NCBI GenBank assembly: GCA_018883895.1
Contig: JAHLFG010000045.1
Location: forward strand, 1 to 34,114
Direction: 5' to 3'
DNA: 34,114 bases
Origin: Candidatus Anaerobiospirillum merdipullorum
Lineage (GTDB): Bacteria > Pseudomonadota > Gammaproteobacteria > Enterobacterales > Succinivibrionaceae
In this document: piece after piece, positions 8,128-16,630 of the stretch
Numbering within the stretch: the stretch's first letter is position 1
Layout: each line of letters begins with the position of its first letter
Notes under the pieces: generated by a model
What the model saw: the letters and a program-made list of their open reading frames with translations, nothing else
What the model was told of the DNA's origin: nothing
Database searches by the model: none
Program-made: the position numbers and the translations under genes

Positions 8128-9177
8128 TTAAGGCATCAGTGCGCCCTGACGTCCCACCTTAACGATATGCCCAGAGGCAAAGGCTTGCCGCCCCATGGCT
8201 GTATCTAACAGCAAGCGTCCGCTCTTATCTGTACCCACGGCCACTGCCGTCAGCTGATGACCATCGTCAAGCTCCAGCACCACTTGTCGTCCACGCAGAT
8301 AGTCATACTGCTCCCATTGAGAGACAAAAGGCCCAAAGCCTTGGCAGGCAAAGTCCTGTAGCTTGTGGCGTAATGCATTAATAATGCGGGCGGCGATAGT
8401 AGTACGGTCTAAGGCAAGCGATCCCAAATGACCTAAGGCGGCAATCTGCCGCTTGGCAAGCCGCGTAGCCAAGGCCGCATCGGCATAGACATTAAGACCA
8501 ATGCCAATTACCGCCCAGACGCCCCCATCTTGCTTTAAAGGAGGGTTATGTAACTCCACTAAAATGCCACAGAGCTTACTGTCATGCAGATAAAGATCAT
8601 TGGGCCACTTAATTTGTAGCGGTAACTTTAACGGGCTTAAAGCCTCGACCACGGCCAAAGCTACCAAGAGCGGCAAGCCCCAGGTCTCTTGCGTGGTATT
8701 AAATTTCCACACTAAAGAGAGCGAAAGCTGTGTTGCCATGCCAAGTTGCCAGCGATTACCGCGCCGTCCGCGGGCGGCAGTCTGCAACTCACTTACCACG
8801 GCATCCCCACTGACACAATTGTGCAAACAGCGCTCTAACAGGCTATTGGTCGAATCAGTTACCGCCAACACCGACAAACGCCCGCGGCCATGCAGTTGCT
8901 GCCACAAGGAGACGGTGTTAAGCAAATCAAGTTTGCCCCACTGAGCAGTAGAAAGAATGGTGGCAGCAGAAGTAAGTTCACTACTGCTACTTACAATTAA
9001 GGTGCGTCCAAGAACTTGCGTGGCAGCTTCATTTAAGGTTTGCACCAGCAAGGCTACGTGCTCAGGCGGGAGTTTTAACTGCGCTACTAAAGATTGCACT
9101 GTCAAACCCTGCGAAGCTGCATTAAGGGCATGTAACAGCGCTAGGGCTTTGGGTTGTTCTAGAGCAGTAAGTCCCAT
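8128..9177 (-). CDS. birA: Bifunctional biotin-protein ligase / biotin operon repressor BirA
   Basis: Activates biotin to biotinyl-AMP and attaches it to a lysine of the acetyl-CoA carboxylase carrier protein; with an N-terminal helix-turn-helix it can also repress biotin genes. 349 residues (E. coli 321). Residues about 10-60 look like a degenerate winged helix. The ligase domain shows DSTNS, the adenylate loop ARGRRG (135-140), KWPNDLYL with a conserved lysine in SKLCGILVE, and GIGLNVY. The C-terminal domain is SH3-like. The loop is GRGRRG in E. coli, so the first glycine is alanine here. It starts inside the end of murB (19-base overlap) with GGAGAGG before the ATG. The murB-birA pair is conserved in enterobacteria. 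DNA-binding ability is less certain than ligase activity. Confidence 0.93.
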   Translation of the reverse strand: MGLTALEQPKALALLHALNAASQGLTVQSLVAQLKLPPEHVALLVQTLNEAATQVLGRTLIVSSSSELTSAATILSTAQWGKLDLLNTVSLWQQLHGRGRLSVLAVTDSTNSLLERCLHNCVSGDAVVSELQTAARGRRGNRWQLGMATQLSLSLVWKFNTTQETWGLPLLVALAVVEALSPLKLPLQIKWPNDLYLHDSKLCGILVELHNPPLKQDGGVWAVIGIGLNVYADAALATRLAKRQIAALGHLGSLALDRTTIAARIINALRHKLQDFACQGFGPFVSQWEQYDYLRGRQVVLELDDGHQLTAVAVGTDKSGRLLLDTAMGRQAFASGHIVKVGRQGALMP

Positions 9178-10157
9178 GCCACCTCTCCATTGCGCCCATA
9201 CAATCTTACCTCGGGCACTAACTCAATCCCAAAATGCGCCATCACTTGTGTGCTGACATATTTGGCCAAGGACACAATTTCATGGGGCTTGGCTTGACCG
9301 CGATTGACCAACACCAAGGCCTGATGCTCCCAAGTGCCAGCATGTCCATGCGTAATACCGCGGCAACCGGCCTTATCAATCAGCCAACCGGCGGCTAACT
9401 TATAGCGTCCACCCTCCGCCGTGAAAACCGGAATATCCGGATATTGTTCACGCAATCTAGTTACCGTTTGCGCATCAACGAGCGGGTTTTTAAAGAAACT
9501 CCCGGCATTGCCCACATAACGTGGATCGGGCAATTTACGGGCGCGCAGGGCACGCACTTGCGCGCGCACTGCTTGCGCATCCTTTAAATCTTGATCGCGC
9601 AAACCTTGATAGGAGAGGATAAGTTTAGGCTCATCGGGGAAGCGGAAATTGACATAGATAATAAAAAGATGCTCCTGTGGATGGCGCTTGAAGTAGGAAT
9701 CGCGATAGCCAAACTGACAGGCATCTTTATCTAAGGTAAAGGTCTTACCGCTCTTTAAGTCACAGACTTCTACACTAGCGATAAAATCACCTATCTCCAC
9801 CCCGTAGGCCCCAATATTCTGAATGGGAGCTGCACCAACAGTACCGGGAATGGCCGATAAGTTTTCAAGGCCGCAAATCCCTTGATTTAAAAGTTTGACG
9901 ATAAGCTCATCTAAGATCTCGCCGCCCCCGACGCGGACTAAATATTCATTATCCTCATGCAAAATATCCACGCCGCGGATATTGTTAATCAGCGCCGTCC
10001 CCTCAAAGTCCGAGGTAAAAAGCACGTCCGAGCCCCGCCCTAAGATAATGTAAGGCTCAGGTAGCGGAAACTTGAGATCACTTAAAGCGTTAACCACGAT
10101 GCCATGCTGAGCATGGACATCGAGGGCAAAAGTGTTGTAAGGCAGGAGCGAAAACAT
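9159..10157 (-). CDS. murB: UDP-N-acetylenolpyruvoylglucosamine reductase MurB
   Basis: FAD enzyme that reduces UDP-GlcNAc-enolpyruvate to UDP-MurNAc with NADPH, the second committed step of peptidoglycan synthesis in the cytoplasm. 332 residues, the E. coli type I form. Motifs: LGRGSDVLF in the FAD-binding half, GLENLSAIPGTVGAAPIQNIGAYG, YRDSYFK, GNAGSFFKNP with the proton-donor serine (Ser220), and PEVR with the active-site glutamate (Glu316). Its ATG shares one base with the murA stop (TAATG), so the two are almost certainly translated together, which may explain the weak ribosome site. birA overlaps its 3' end. Confidence 0.97.
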   Translation of the reverse strand: MFSLLPYNTFALDVHAQHGIVVNALSDLKFPLPEPYIILGRGSDVLFTSDFEGTALINNIRGVDILHEDNEYLVRVGGGEILDELIVKLLNQGICGLENLSAIPGTVGAAPIQNIGAYGVEIGDFIASVEVCDLKSGKTFTLDKDACQFGYRDSYFKRHPQEHLFIIYVNFRFPDEPKLILSYQGLRDQDLKDAQAVRAQVRALRARKLPDPRYVGNAGSFFKNPLVDAQTVTRLREQYPDIPVFTAEGGRYKLAAGWLIDKAGCRGITHGHAGTWEHQALVLVNRGQAKPHEIVSLAKYVSTQVMAHFGIELVPEVRLYGRNGEVAWDLLL

Positions 10158-11416
10158 TATTTGATCCGTTCGATGGTGCCACCTAAAGCACGAATCTTGC
10201 GCTCAATATGTTCATAGCCTCTATCCATATGATAGATGCGATCGACGATGGTGGTACCGCGGGCTACTAAGCCGGCTATCACTAAGCTTGCTGAAGCACG
10301 TAAATCGGTGGCCATCACTTGTGCTCCAGTTAAATGATCAGTCCCCGTACAGAGGACGGTATTGCCTTCCACCTTAAGCCGTGCCCCCATGCGAATCAGT
10401 TCCGGGATATGCATAAAGCGGTTTTCAAAAATCGTTTCCGTTACCGAGCTACTGCCATTGGCCAGCGCATTTAAAACCGTAAATTGCGCCTGCATATCTG
10501 TCGGGAAGCCCGGATGCGGTGCAGTTACGATATCGACCGGTTCAATGGTGCGATCGCGCATATTAAGGTAAATCTCATGATCAGAGCATTCCACCTGCGC
10601 CCCGCCTTGTCTTAATTTGGCAATTACCGCCTCTAAGGTAGGAGGTTCACAATTAAGACAAGTAATCACCCCATGCGTAGCCATCGCCGCTACTAAGTAG
10701 GTCCCGGTCTCAATGCGATCAGGGACAATATGATGCCGACAACCGTGCAGACGCTCTTTACCGCGGATGGTGATTTCAGCCGTACCATCGCCGCTAATAT
10801 CTGCTCCCATGGCACGCAGGCAATTGGCCAAATCCACCACTTCAGGCTCGAGCGCGGCATTGGAAATCACCGTGATACCGTCAGCTAAGGCCGCCGCCAT
10901 CATCAAATTTTCCGTGCCGGTGACGGAAATTTTATCCATCACAATATGCCCGCCCTCTAAACGACCATGCGGGGCGGTAGCACGGATATAGCCCTCTTCA
11001 AGGCTAATGGTGGCACCTAATTGCTTTAAACCTTTAACATGCAGATCAACCGGACGGGCACCAATAGCGCAACCACCAGGAAGCGATACTTCCGCCTCAC
11101 CTAAAAAAGCGGTCAAGGGGCCTAAGGCCATAATGGAAGCGCGCATGGTCTTAACTAAATCATAGGGGGCTTTGCAACAATTAATGCGTCCGCTAATGAG
11201 ATAAGCACTTTCACTGACACGCTCACAGCTTTTACCTAATAAAGTGAGCAATTTAAAGCAAGTCTGCACATCGCGCAGATCAGGCACATTAGTCAGCGTA
11301 ATCGGCTCATCCGTTAACATCGTGCACAGGATAACCGGCAGAGCTGCATTCTTAGCTCCGGAGATGCTAACCGTGCCAGATAATGCGGCACCACCCGTGA
11401 TTTGAAACTTTTCCAC
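10157..11416 (-). CDS. murA: UDP-N-acetylglucosamine 1-carboxyvinyltransferase MurA
   Basis: Transfers enolpyruvate from phosphoenolpyruvate to UDP-GlcNAc, the first committed step of peptidoglycan synthesis. 419 residues (E. coli 419), aligned from the first residues ([20 protein letters not shown]). [13 protein letters not shown] carries the catalytic cysteine (Cys116), the residue fosfomycin alkylates, so a sensitive-type active site. Other family stretches are [22 protein letters not shown] and [15 protein letters not shown]. The start codon is GTG at 11416; no clear Shine-Dalgarno lies before it, but homology fixes the start. First gene of the murA-murB-birA-menA-glycosyltransferase run, divergent from glmS. 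E. coli has murA and murB far apart, so this pairing is a local feature. Confidence 0.97.
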   Translation of the reverse strand: MEKFQITGGAALSGTVSISGAKNAALPVILCTMLTDEPITLTNVPDLRDVQTCFKLLTLLGKSCERVSESAYLISGRINCCKAPYDLVKTMRASIMALGPLTAFLGEAEVSLPGGCAIGARPVDLHVKGLKQLGATISLEEGYIRATAPHGRLEGGHIVMDKISVTGTENLMMAAALADGITVISNAALEPEVVDLANCLRAMGADISGDGTAEITIRGKERLHGCRHHIVPDRIETGTYLVAAMATHGVITCLNCEPPTLEAVIAKLRQGGAQVECSDHEIYLNMRDRTIEPVDIVTAPHPGFPTDMQAQFTVLNALANGSSSVTETIFENRFMHIPELIRMGARLKVEGNTVLCTGTDHLTGAQVMATDLRASASLVIAGLVARGTTIVDRIYHMDRGYEHIERKIRALGGTIERIK

Positions 11417-11438
11417 GTCAATCTACCAAATAAAACGA

Positions 11439-11466
11439 ATATTAAGCTATGCACACTAGCGCACAA
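11439..11466 (-). promoter_or_regulatory. Possible murA promoter
   Basis: Minus strand TTGTGC (11466-11461), 16-base spacer, TAATAT (11444-11439), ending 22 bases before the murA GTG. Only a partial match in both boxes. The rest of the 228-base murA-glmS gap shows no gene and no glmS-ribozyme-like core. Confidence 0.3.
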
Positions 11467-11644
11467 AGATCAGCTATTTTACCAAAGATCTGCCTCCTTG
11501 CAGCGACCTTAGGACCGATAGCTCCAAAGCCCCTTAAAGTGTCAATAGATTGATGGGCAAAGTATTCAGGAGCACAATCAGTTAGAATAAAAGTAAAACA
11601 TAGAGTTACCTTCTAATTTACCCATTTTTGAGAGGATCCTTATT

Positions 11645-13477
11645 ATGTGCGGTATCGTTGGAGCCATTGCCAAGCGCCCGCTTGCTGAAATCTTGTTAAC
11701 CGGGCTATCTGCTTTAGAGTACCGCGGTTACGATTCCGCCGGCATCTGCTTTGTCACTGACGGCAAGCTCAACCTCGTCAAAACCGCCGGCAAGGTGCAA
11801 AACTTAAAGGACGAAGTGCGCACCCATAATGCTGACGGCTTTTTAGGCATTGCCCATACCCGTTGGGCTACCCATGGTAAACCCACCATCGCCAATGCCC
11901 ATCCGCATACCGCCGGTACCTTGGCCATGGTGCACAATGGCATTATTGAAAACTATCAGTCACTTAAAACGCAGCTGTGCGCGCAAGGGGTGGAGTTTTA
12001 TTCCGAGACGGATAGTGAAGTCTTAGTCAAACTGATAAATCACCTCAAGACCACCCGTAAGCTCCCGCTTTTAGAGGCTTTGCATCAGGCCTTAGCGCAG
12101 GTACACGGGGCTTATGCGATTGCGCTTATTGATGCCACCGATCCCGATAGACTGTATGTGGCCAAAAAGGGCTCGCCGCTCATTATTGGCCTGGGGATTG
12201 GGGAAAACTTTGCCGCCTCAGATGTACTTGCCTTACTGCCGGTGACCTCACGTTTTATCTATCTTGAAGATGGCGATAGCGCGGTCATCACGCGCGATGA
12301 TGTGCAAATTTTCGATGCGCAAGGTAATGCCTGTGAACGGCAACCTACCCATCTGAATGTTTCGGCCGAAGCCATCTCTAAGGGCCCTTACAAGCACTAT
12401 ATGCAAAAGGAGATCTTTGAGCAGCCGGAGGCTTTGGAAAATACCTTATTAGGTCGTTTGGGGGCGGACAATGTCAGCGCCGAGGCTTTTTTAAATCTGC
12501 CAGCGGATTTATTTGCCTCCATTAAACACGTGCAGATTGCCGCCTGCGGTACCTCCTATCACGCAGGATTGGTGGGGCAATACTATTTAGAAGAATACGC
12601 CGGCGTCTCAACTGCTGTCACCATTGCCTCGGAGTATCGCTACAAACGCACGGTGGTGCCAGAGCATTCACTCTTTATCACCCTCTCTCAATCAGGTGAA
12701 ACTGCCGATACCCTAGCAGCCCTCAAGCTTGCCAAAGAGCAAGGCTATGCCGCCACCTTATGTATTTGTAATGCCGCCAACTCATCCTTAGTGCGCAATT
12801 CTGACGTGGTCTTTTTAACCCGCGCCGGGGCGGAAATTGGAGTGGCCTCCACTAAGGCCTTTACCACCCAATTAATTGCCCTCTTCCTGCTTACCCTCGC
12901 GCTAGGACGGGCCAACGGGAATATCGATGCCCTGCAGGGGCGCAAGTTTGCTGCGGCACTACGTAAGGCTCCGGCTGAAGTGCGCGCGCAACTTGCGCTT
13001 GACCGCAAGATTGAAGCCCTATCACAAGATTTTGCTGGCCTTGAGCATGCGCTCTTTTTAGGGCGAGGTCCCATGTTCCCGATCGCCCTTGAAGGTGCGC
13101 TTAAACTTAAGGAAATTTCCTATATCCATGCCGAAGGTTATGCCTCAGGTGAACTCAAGCACGGTCCAATTGCGCTCATTGATGCGCATATGCCGGTGAT
13201 TGTGTCCGCGCCCAATGACAGCTTAATCTCCAAGTTAATTTCCAATATTGAAGAAGTACGCGCTCGTGGCGGTAAGCTGTATATCTTTGCCGCCGACGAT
13301 GTGCACATTGAGGAAAATGCCCAATGCCGTGTCTTGCCTACTGCCAATCACGAGAAGTTGCTCGCGCCAATTACCTTCTGTATCCCGCTACAACTCTTGG
13401 CCTATCACGTGGCGGTAATTAACGGCACCGATGTTGATCAGCCGCGCAATTTAGCCAAGTCGGTGACCGTCGAGTAA
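11645..13477 (+). CDS. glmS: Glutamine-fructose-6-phosphate aminotransferase GlmS
   Basis: Makes glucosamine-6-phosphate from fructose-6-phosphate and glutamine, the entry to UDP-GlcNAc for peptidoglycan and lipid A. 610 residues (E. coli 609). MCGIVGAIA puts the glutaminase nucleophile at Cys2; the class II glutaminase domain covers about 1-230, with THTRWATHG-like TRWATHGKP and EVLVKLI. Two SIS sugar isomerase domains follow, with AACGTSYHAG, SQSGETADT, and the conserved end DQPRNLAKSVTVE. GAGAGGA lies about eight bases before the ATG. It is a single-gene unit divergent from murA, so the two pathway entry genes share a promoter region. In enterobacteria GlmS level is set by small RNAs; no such RNA gene can be recognised here. 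Confidence 0.98.
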   Translation: MCGIVGAIAKRPLAEILLTGLSALEYRGYDSAGICFVTDGKLNLVKTAGKVQNLKDEVRTHNADGFLGIAHTRWATHGKPTIANAHPHTAGTLAMVHNGIIENYQSLKTQLCAQGVEFYSETDSEVLVKLINHLKTTRKLPLLEALHQALAQVHGAYAIALIDATDPDRLYVAKKGSPLIIGLGIGENFAASDVLALLPVTSRFIYLEDGDSAVITRDDVQIFDAQGNACERQPTHLNVSAEAISKGPYKHYMQKEIFEQPEALENTLLGRLGADNVSAEAFLNLPADLFASIKHVQIAACGTSYHAGLVGQYYLEEYAGVSTAVTIASEYRYKRTVVPEHSLFITLSQSGETADTLAALKLAKEQGYAATLCICNAANSSLVRNSDVVFLTRAGAEIGVASTKAFTTQLIALFLLTLALGRANGNIDALQGRKFAAALRKAPAEVRAQLALDRKIEALSQDFAGLEHALFLGRGPMFPIALEGALKLKEISYIHAEGYASGELKHGPIALIDAHMPVIVSAPNDSLISKLISNIEEVRARGGKLYIFAADDVHIEENAQCRVLPTANHEKLLAPITFCIPLQLLAYHVAVINGTDVDQPRNLAKSVTVE

Positions 13478-13780
13478 GGGTAAATTACCTAGCGCTCAAT
13501 CCCACCTTGCCGTTGGCCCAGCCTACGGCAAGGCCCGCACTTAACCCCTATATTGATAGTTAATATTTTTATTACTTTATCTTTATCTTATGTTTAACTA
13601 TTAAGCGATTAAATTATATGTATAAAATTATACGTGAGATTATACTATTAAATTAATTTAGTGCTTGAGATCACATTGATGAAATTATAATGCTTACTTT
13701 GCTTGCAAGTTTAAATTTTATAGGTGTACACTAAAACCATCGCGAGAAAATTATCTTACCGACAGCAACAAGAGGCCCCT
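13478..13780 (+). other. AT-rich intergenic region with stem-loop and promoter-like elements
   Basis: No gene is visible. A perfect 9-bp stem CCTTGCCGT / ACGGCAAGG (13505-13513 and 13525-13533, 11-nt loop) follows glmS, without a T-run. From about 13556 to 13720 the sequence falls to roughly 20 percent G+C, with repeated ATTATA-type words and an 8-bp inverted repeat ATAGTTAA / TTAACTAT (13556-13563, 13594-13601). Near its right end TTGAGA (13665-13670), a short 15-base spacer and a perfect TATAAT (13686-13691) form a possible promoter for the next gene. AGTGC-N6-TCACA (13660-13675) resembles a CRP site at eight of ten positions, overlapping that -35. Confidence 0.5.
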
Positions 13781-14233
13781 ATGATGAGTTCTAGTGCATC
13801 TTCCACTCTGCCCCGCCACAGCTTTATGCGGGTCGTGATCTCCTTATTTGCCGGCAGCACCGCCGTCATGATCCCAAGTTCCCACGGGCAAATTGCCAGC
13901 TTTAGAAATGGCTTAGATGACATCATGAGGGAGGTTTGCACGCATTGTGCTTTAAGTGCCCCACAGTGTCGAGCTTTACTGCAAACGCAGGGCCTGAATA
14001 ACACGAGAGTAGGCCGCGCCGGTGCGCAGGCGCTCGGGCGGCTCTTTTTACAAGTACGCGCCCTCTTACTGCCGCTGCTTAATACCACCGACGAAATGCA
14101 CATTAAAATTATAGGCGCCAATTTCCCGGGCCTTACGGCCTTGGCCAGCCAATATTTATGCAGTCCACAACTTGCGTTAAGTGTGGAAGCAATTGATGGA
14201 CGGCGCTGTGGGACGCCCGATCTTGCGGCCTAA
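13781..14233 (+). CDS. Orphan protein, possibly exported, cysteine-containing
   Basis: 150 residues; I do not recognise a family. I chose the ATG at 13781 because AAGAGG lies six bases upstream; an in-frame GTG at 13724 would add 19 residues. After a Ser-rich start comes FMRVVISLFAGSTAVMI, which could be a signal peptide or a single membrane anchor. The rest has a Cys cluster CTHCALSAPQC (C-x2-C-x6-C) and two later cysteines (YLC and RRCG), suggesting disulfides or metal binding, followed by a leucine-rich helical stretch. It has its own promoter-like sequence in the AT-rich gap before it and a strong terminator after it, so it is a single-gene unit. A terminator directly behind the stop supports a real gene; function unknown. 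Confidence 0.6.
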   Translation: MMSSSASSTLPRHSFMRVVISLFAGSTAVMIPSSHGQIASFRNGLDDIMREVCTHCALSAPQCRALLQTQGLNNTRVGRAGAQALGRLFLQVRALLLPLLNTTDEMHIKIIGANFPGLTALASQYLCSPQLALSVEAIDGRRCGTPDLAA

Positions 14234-14234
14234 A

Positions 14235-14270
14235 AAACCATGCGGCGGGAGCTACCTCCCGCCCGTTTTT
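14235..14270. terminator. Bidirectional intrinsic terminator
   Basis: GGCGGGAG (14244-14251), loop CTAC, CTCCCGCC (14256-14263), then T5 at 14266-14270 for plus-strand transcripts and A6 at 14235-14240 (a T-run on the minus strand) for the converging gene. Strong in both directions. Confidence 0.9.
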
Positions 14271-14286
14271 ACTGCAAAGCCAAACT

Positions 14287-14724
14287 TTATTTACTTAAGC
14301 GTAAGGTGGCACTTGCCGATCCGGAGCCCTCAATGGCCTTAACTGTATCCTCGTTCATTTCGCCTAAGAGCACCAGATCGTTGGGGCTGTGATAGTCCTT
14401 CCGGAAAACGCACAAATTCCCCCACGGCACGTAATAGGCCAAGCTGCCGCGTTTAACCTCGACGGTTTGCTTATATGAAGCAAGCGGCAATTTCTTATCC
14501 AGATAAGCCACCCGCTCCATGCTACCAAAATTTTCAAACTCTAAAGTCTGTGGCAAAGCGGCGAGCAAAAGCTGTGCTTCCTTGCTGTCATAAAGCGTAA
14601 TCGCGTAATTTTTGCCGTTAAGTTCTAAAGTTAAATCGGTGGCCATAGCAGTTCCTCCATACAGTGCGGCGACACAGATGACCGTACTGCCCCATGCTTT
14701 AAGTTTACGTAGTGAATGGTACAT
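14287..14724 (-). CDS. Exported cyclophilin-like-fold protein
   Basis: 145 residues. Residues 1-28 form a signal peptide (basic RKLK, hydrophobic core, AMA cleavage site), so a mature periplasmic or secreted protein of about 117 residues. The mature part fits the small cyclophilin-like family (TM1367-like, often called cyclophilin_like2): it opens LTLELNGKNYAITLYDS, has the mid-motif EFENFGSMERVAYLDKKLP, and the signature RGSLAYYVPWGNLCVF followed by LVLLGEM. Family members are usually uncharacterised; a prolyl isomerase active site is not evident, so no reaction is assigned. AGAGGA lies seven bases before the ATG. It sits 115 bases downstream of mutM and ends in the shared terminator at 14235-14270. 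Confidence 0.75.
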   Translation of the reverse strand: MYHSLRKLKAWGSTVICVAALYGGTAMATDLTLELNGKNYAITLYDSKEAQLLLAALPQTLEFENFGSMERVAYLDKKLPLASYKQTVEVKRGSLAYYVPWGNLCVFRKDYHSPNDLVLLGEMNEDTVKAIEGSGSASATLRLSK

Positions 14725-14839
14725 AACATCATCCTCTTGCCATGCCGTAACTTTAAGCCCTCTTGAGGGGAGGCGTAAAATACAACTTTTTCATTACCGG
14801 CAATAGATTGCAGGCATGAATCGCGCTAAGTACAAGCCT

Positions 14840-15673
14840 TTAGCAGGTAGCGCGTTGCTGACAGTGGGGACAGAAATAGGTACTGCGCTGCCCCTGGACG
14901 ATTTTTTCAATCGTATGCCCACAGCGTGGGCAAGGTTGACCATCCTTCCCGTAAACTTGCAATTCTTGGACAAAATAACCAGGTTTGCCGTCCGCGCCTT
15001 CAAAGTCACGAATGGTGGTACCGCCTTCGGCAATCGAGCGCTTGAGCGTGGCCTTAATCACCGCGCATAATTCCTCGCATTGCGCCAAGCTTAAAGCACA
15101 GGCGATGCTTTGCGGGTGGATCTTGGCACTAAAGAGGCTTTCACTGGCATAAATATTGCCAACCCCGACCACTACCTTGCTGTTCATTAAGGCAGGTTTA
15201 ATCTCCCCGCGTTTGATACGCTGTAAACGCTGATGCAGATATGTGCCATTAAAGGCCGGAGTCAGCGGCTCGGGTCCCAGATCGCGCAGATGTTTGTCCA
15301 TCAGGGGATCGTCCCCGGGTTGCACATAGCGCACCAAGCCAAAACGCCGACTGTCATTCATGCGTACCATCTTGCCGCTCTCTAAGGTCAGCGCAAAATG
15401 ATCATGCTTTTGTGCCGGCGCATCGGCATTGCATACCTTAAAGTTGCCAGTCATCCCGAGGTGGACAATGATGGAGCCTTGAGTGGAGTGCACGATGATG
15501 TACTTGCCGCGCCGACTAACTTCATCAATGGTAGCGCCTTCTAAGGTCTTAAGGCGCGGATCAAAGGGCTCACGTAGCTTGTATTCATCAAAGTAAACGG
15601 ACTTGATGCGCTGCTTTTCTAGAAAGGGACGCACCCCACGCATCGTGACTTCAACTTCAGGCAGTTCAGGCAT
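14840..15673 (-). CDS. mutM: Formamidopyrimidine-DNA glycosylase MutM (Fpg)
   Basis: Base-excision repair enzyme removing 8-oxoguanine and ring-opened purines, with an AP-lyase step. 277 residues (E. coli 269). After removal of Met the chain starts PELPEVE, giving the catalytic Pro and Glu; a conserved Lys lies in RRGKYII. The helix-two-turn-helix region is followed by a C-terminal zinc finger with Cys248, Cys251, Cys268 and Cys271 (C-x2-C-x16-C-x2-C). Start ATG at 15673 with GGAG about eight bases upstream. It follows rpmB and rpmG in the same direction, as in E. coli. Confidence 0.97.
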   Translation of the reverse strand: MPELPEVEVTMRGVRPFLEKQRIKSVYFDEYKLREPFDPRLKTLEGATIDEVSRRGKYIIVHSTQGSIIVHLGMTGNFKVCNADAPAQKHDHFALTLESGKMVRMNDSRRFGLVRYVQPGDDPLMDKHLRDLGPEPLTPAFNGTYLHQRLQRIKRGEIKPALMNSKVVVGVGNIYASESLFSAKIHPQSIACALSLAQCEELCAVIKATLKRSIAEGGTTIRDFEGADGKPGYFVQELQVYGKDGQPCPRCGHTIEKIVQGQRSTYFCPHCQQRATC

Positions 15674-15734
15674 TTTTTAGGCTCCAAATAAACAAAAACC
15701 CTGCCATTGCAGGGTCTTTGCCAATCAGGCTTGA

Positions 15735-15905
15735 TTACTTAATCTTGCCTTCCTTGTACAGGACATGCTTACGCACAACCGGATCGTACTTCATCATCTC
15801 CAGCTTGCCCGGAGTGGTGCGACGATTCTTGGTGGTGGTGTAAAAATGACCGGTGCCAGCAGAAGAATTTAAACGAATCTTCTCGCGTCCGCCCTTCTTA
15901 GCCAT
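15735..15905 (-). CDS. rpmG: 50S ribosomal protein L33
   Basis: 56 residues (E. coli 55): starts [20 protein letters not shown] and continues [20 protein letters not shown], ending [11 protein letters not shown]. It lacks the four zinc-binding cysteines of the C+ form, so it is the zinc-independent type and not a zinc-starvation paralogue. AGGAG precedes the ATG. It lies 13 bases after rpmB and 61 bases before mutM in one operon. Confidence 0.97.
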   Translation of the reverse strand: MAKKGGREKIRLNSSAGTGHFYTTTKNRRTTPGKLEMMKYDPVVRKHVLYKEGKIK

Positions 15906-15918
15906 GATTTATCTCCTC

Positions 15919-16155
15919 TTAGATCTTAACGCCGTTAGCACGCATATCAGCGAGCACTGCATCGATGCCCACCTTGTCGATAGTGCGCATGGCCTTAGTG
16001 GTGACGCGCAGTCTGACGAAGCGGCCCTCACTCTCGACCCAGAAGCGGTGATACTTTAAGTTCGGCAGAAAACGGCGCTTAGCCGCATTCTTAGCGTGGG
16101 AACGATGATTACCCACCATCGGGCGCTTGCCCGTAACTTGGCAAACTCTGGACAT
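15919..16155 (-). CDS. rpmB: 50S ribosomal protein L28
   Basis: 78 residues, the usual length. [20 protein letters not shown], then [20 protein letters not shown] and a basic C-terminal half match the family over its whole length. First gene of rpmB-rpmG-mutM. GGAGTG lies nine bases before the ATG. The upstream extended -10 promoter gives a leader of about 90 bases. Confidence 0.97.
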   Translation of the reverse strand: MSRVCQVTGKRPMVGNHRSHAKNAAKRRFLPNLKYHRFWVESEGRFVRLRVTTKAMRTIDKVGIDAVLADMRANGVKI

Positions 16156-16251
16156 GTTTAATCACACTCCAAAAAATACGTTATAGGCTCACAGCACCAA
16201 ATAGTAGAGCTGTAACCACACAAAACAATCAGTAATAACAAAAGTGCGCGT

Positions 16252-16260
16252 ATTCTAGCA
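16252..16260 (-). promoter_or_regulatory. Extended -10 promoter of rpmB-rpmG-mutM
   Basis: Minus strand TGCTAGAAT (16260-16252) has the TGn extension and a five-of-six -10, about 100 bases before rpmB. No good -35 is seen, which extended -10 promoters tolerate. Confidence 0.55.
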
Positions 16261-16630
16261 CAGACGACCTGAAATGATCACAAAAAATCCTTAGCAGGCA
16301 TCGCCTCAGCAACGCTCGCAAGAACTCGCATCTTCGTTATGAAAACCCTAAAGTTTCTCAATCTCACTTAGAGATCTTCAGCATGCTCAAGTCTGCGCTT
16401 AACTCAGCGCTTGAGCGGCTCAACTTCAGCAACGGCAGATTATAACCGAAAAATCGATTAAGTGATCGCCGTCACCATAATAAAATCATGAAAAAAGATC
16501 AAAAATTGTCCCAACAGTCTCTTTACGCGGTTGCAAGCGTTGCTCATCCTTAAGTCTAAGGACAGAAAAAAAGCCGCACTTACCACAGCGTTTTACGGCA
16601 AGTACGGCGCTCTTAGCTTAAAGGGCTAGC
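16261..16630 (-). other. Gene-free gap: terminator, bulged hairpin, possible small-RNA unit
   Basis: Between rpmB and the amidohydrolase. No convincing coding region. From the right: the amidohydrolase terminator (16566-16608). On the minus strand a perfect TATAAT (16444-16439) without a good -35; just downstream a bulged hairpin, GCTCAA-GCGCT / AGCGC-TTGAGC (arms within 16385-16416, 4-nt bulge, 6-nt loop); then about 100 unstructured bases, a weak AGGC/GCCT hairpin and T6 (16287-16282). This could be a ~150-nt small RNA, or an upstream promoter giving rpmB a long leader. Confidence 0.35.
16566..16608 (-). terminator. Intrinsic terminator of the amidohydrolase gene
   Basis: A 12-bp stem with two G-T pairs (arms 16597-16608 and 16573-16584 read on the minus strand) is followed by T7 (16572-16566), 23 bases past the stop codon. 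Confidence 0.9.

Noticed and set aside
11417..11644. glmS ribozyme or riboswitch upstream of glmS
   Set aside because: That ribozyme is typical of Gram-positive bacteria, and I see none of its conserved core or double pseudoknot here.
16383..16445. 20-residue open frame in the rpmB upstream gap
   Set aside because: No Shine-Dalgarno, and its sequence is explained by the hairpin arms.
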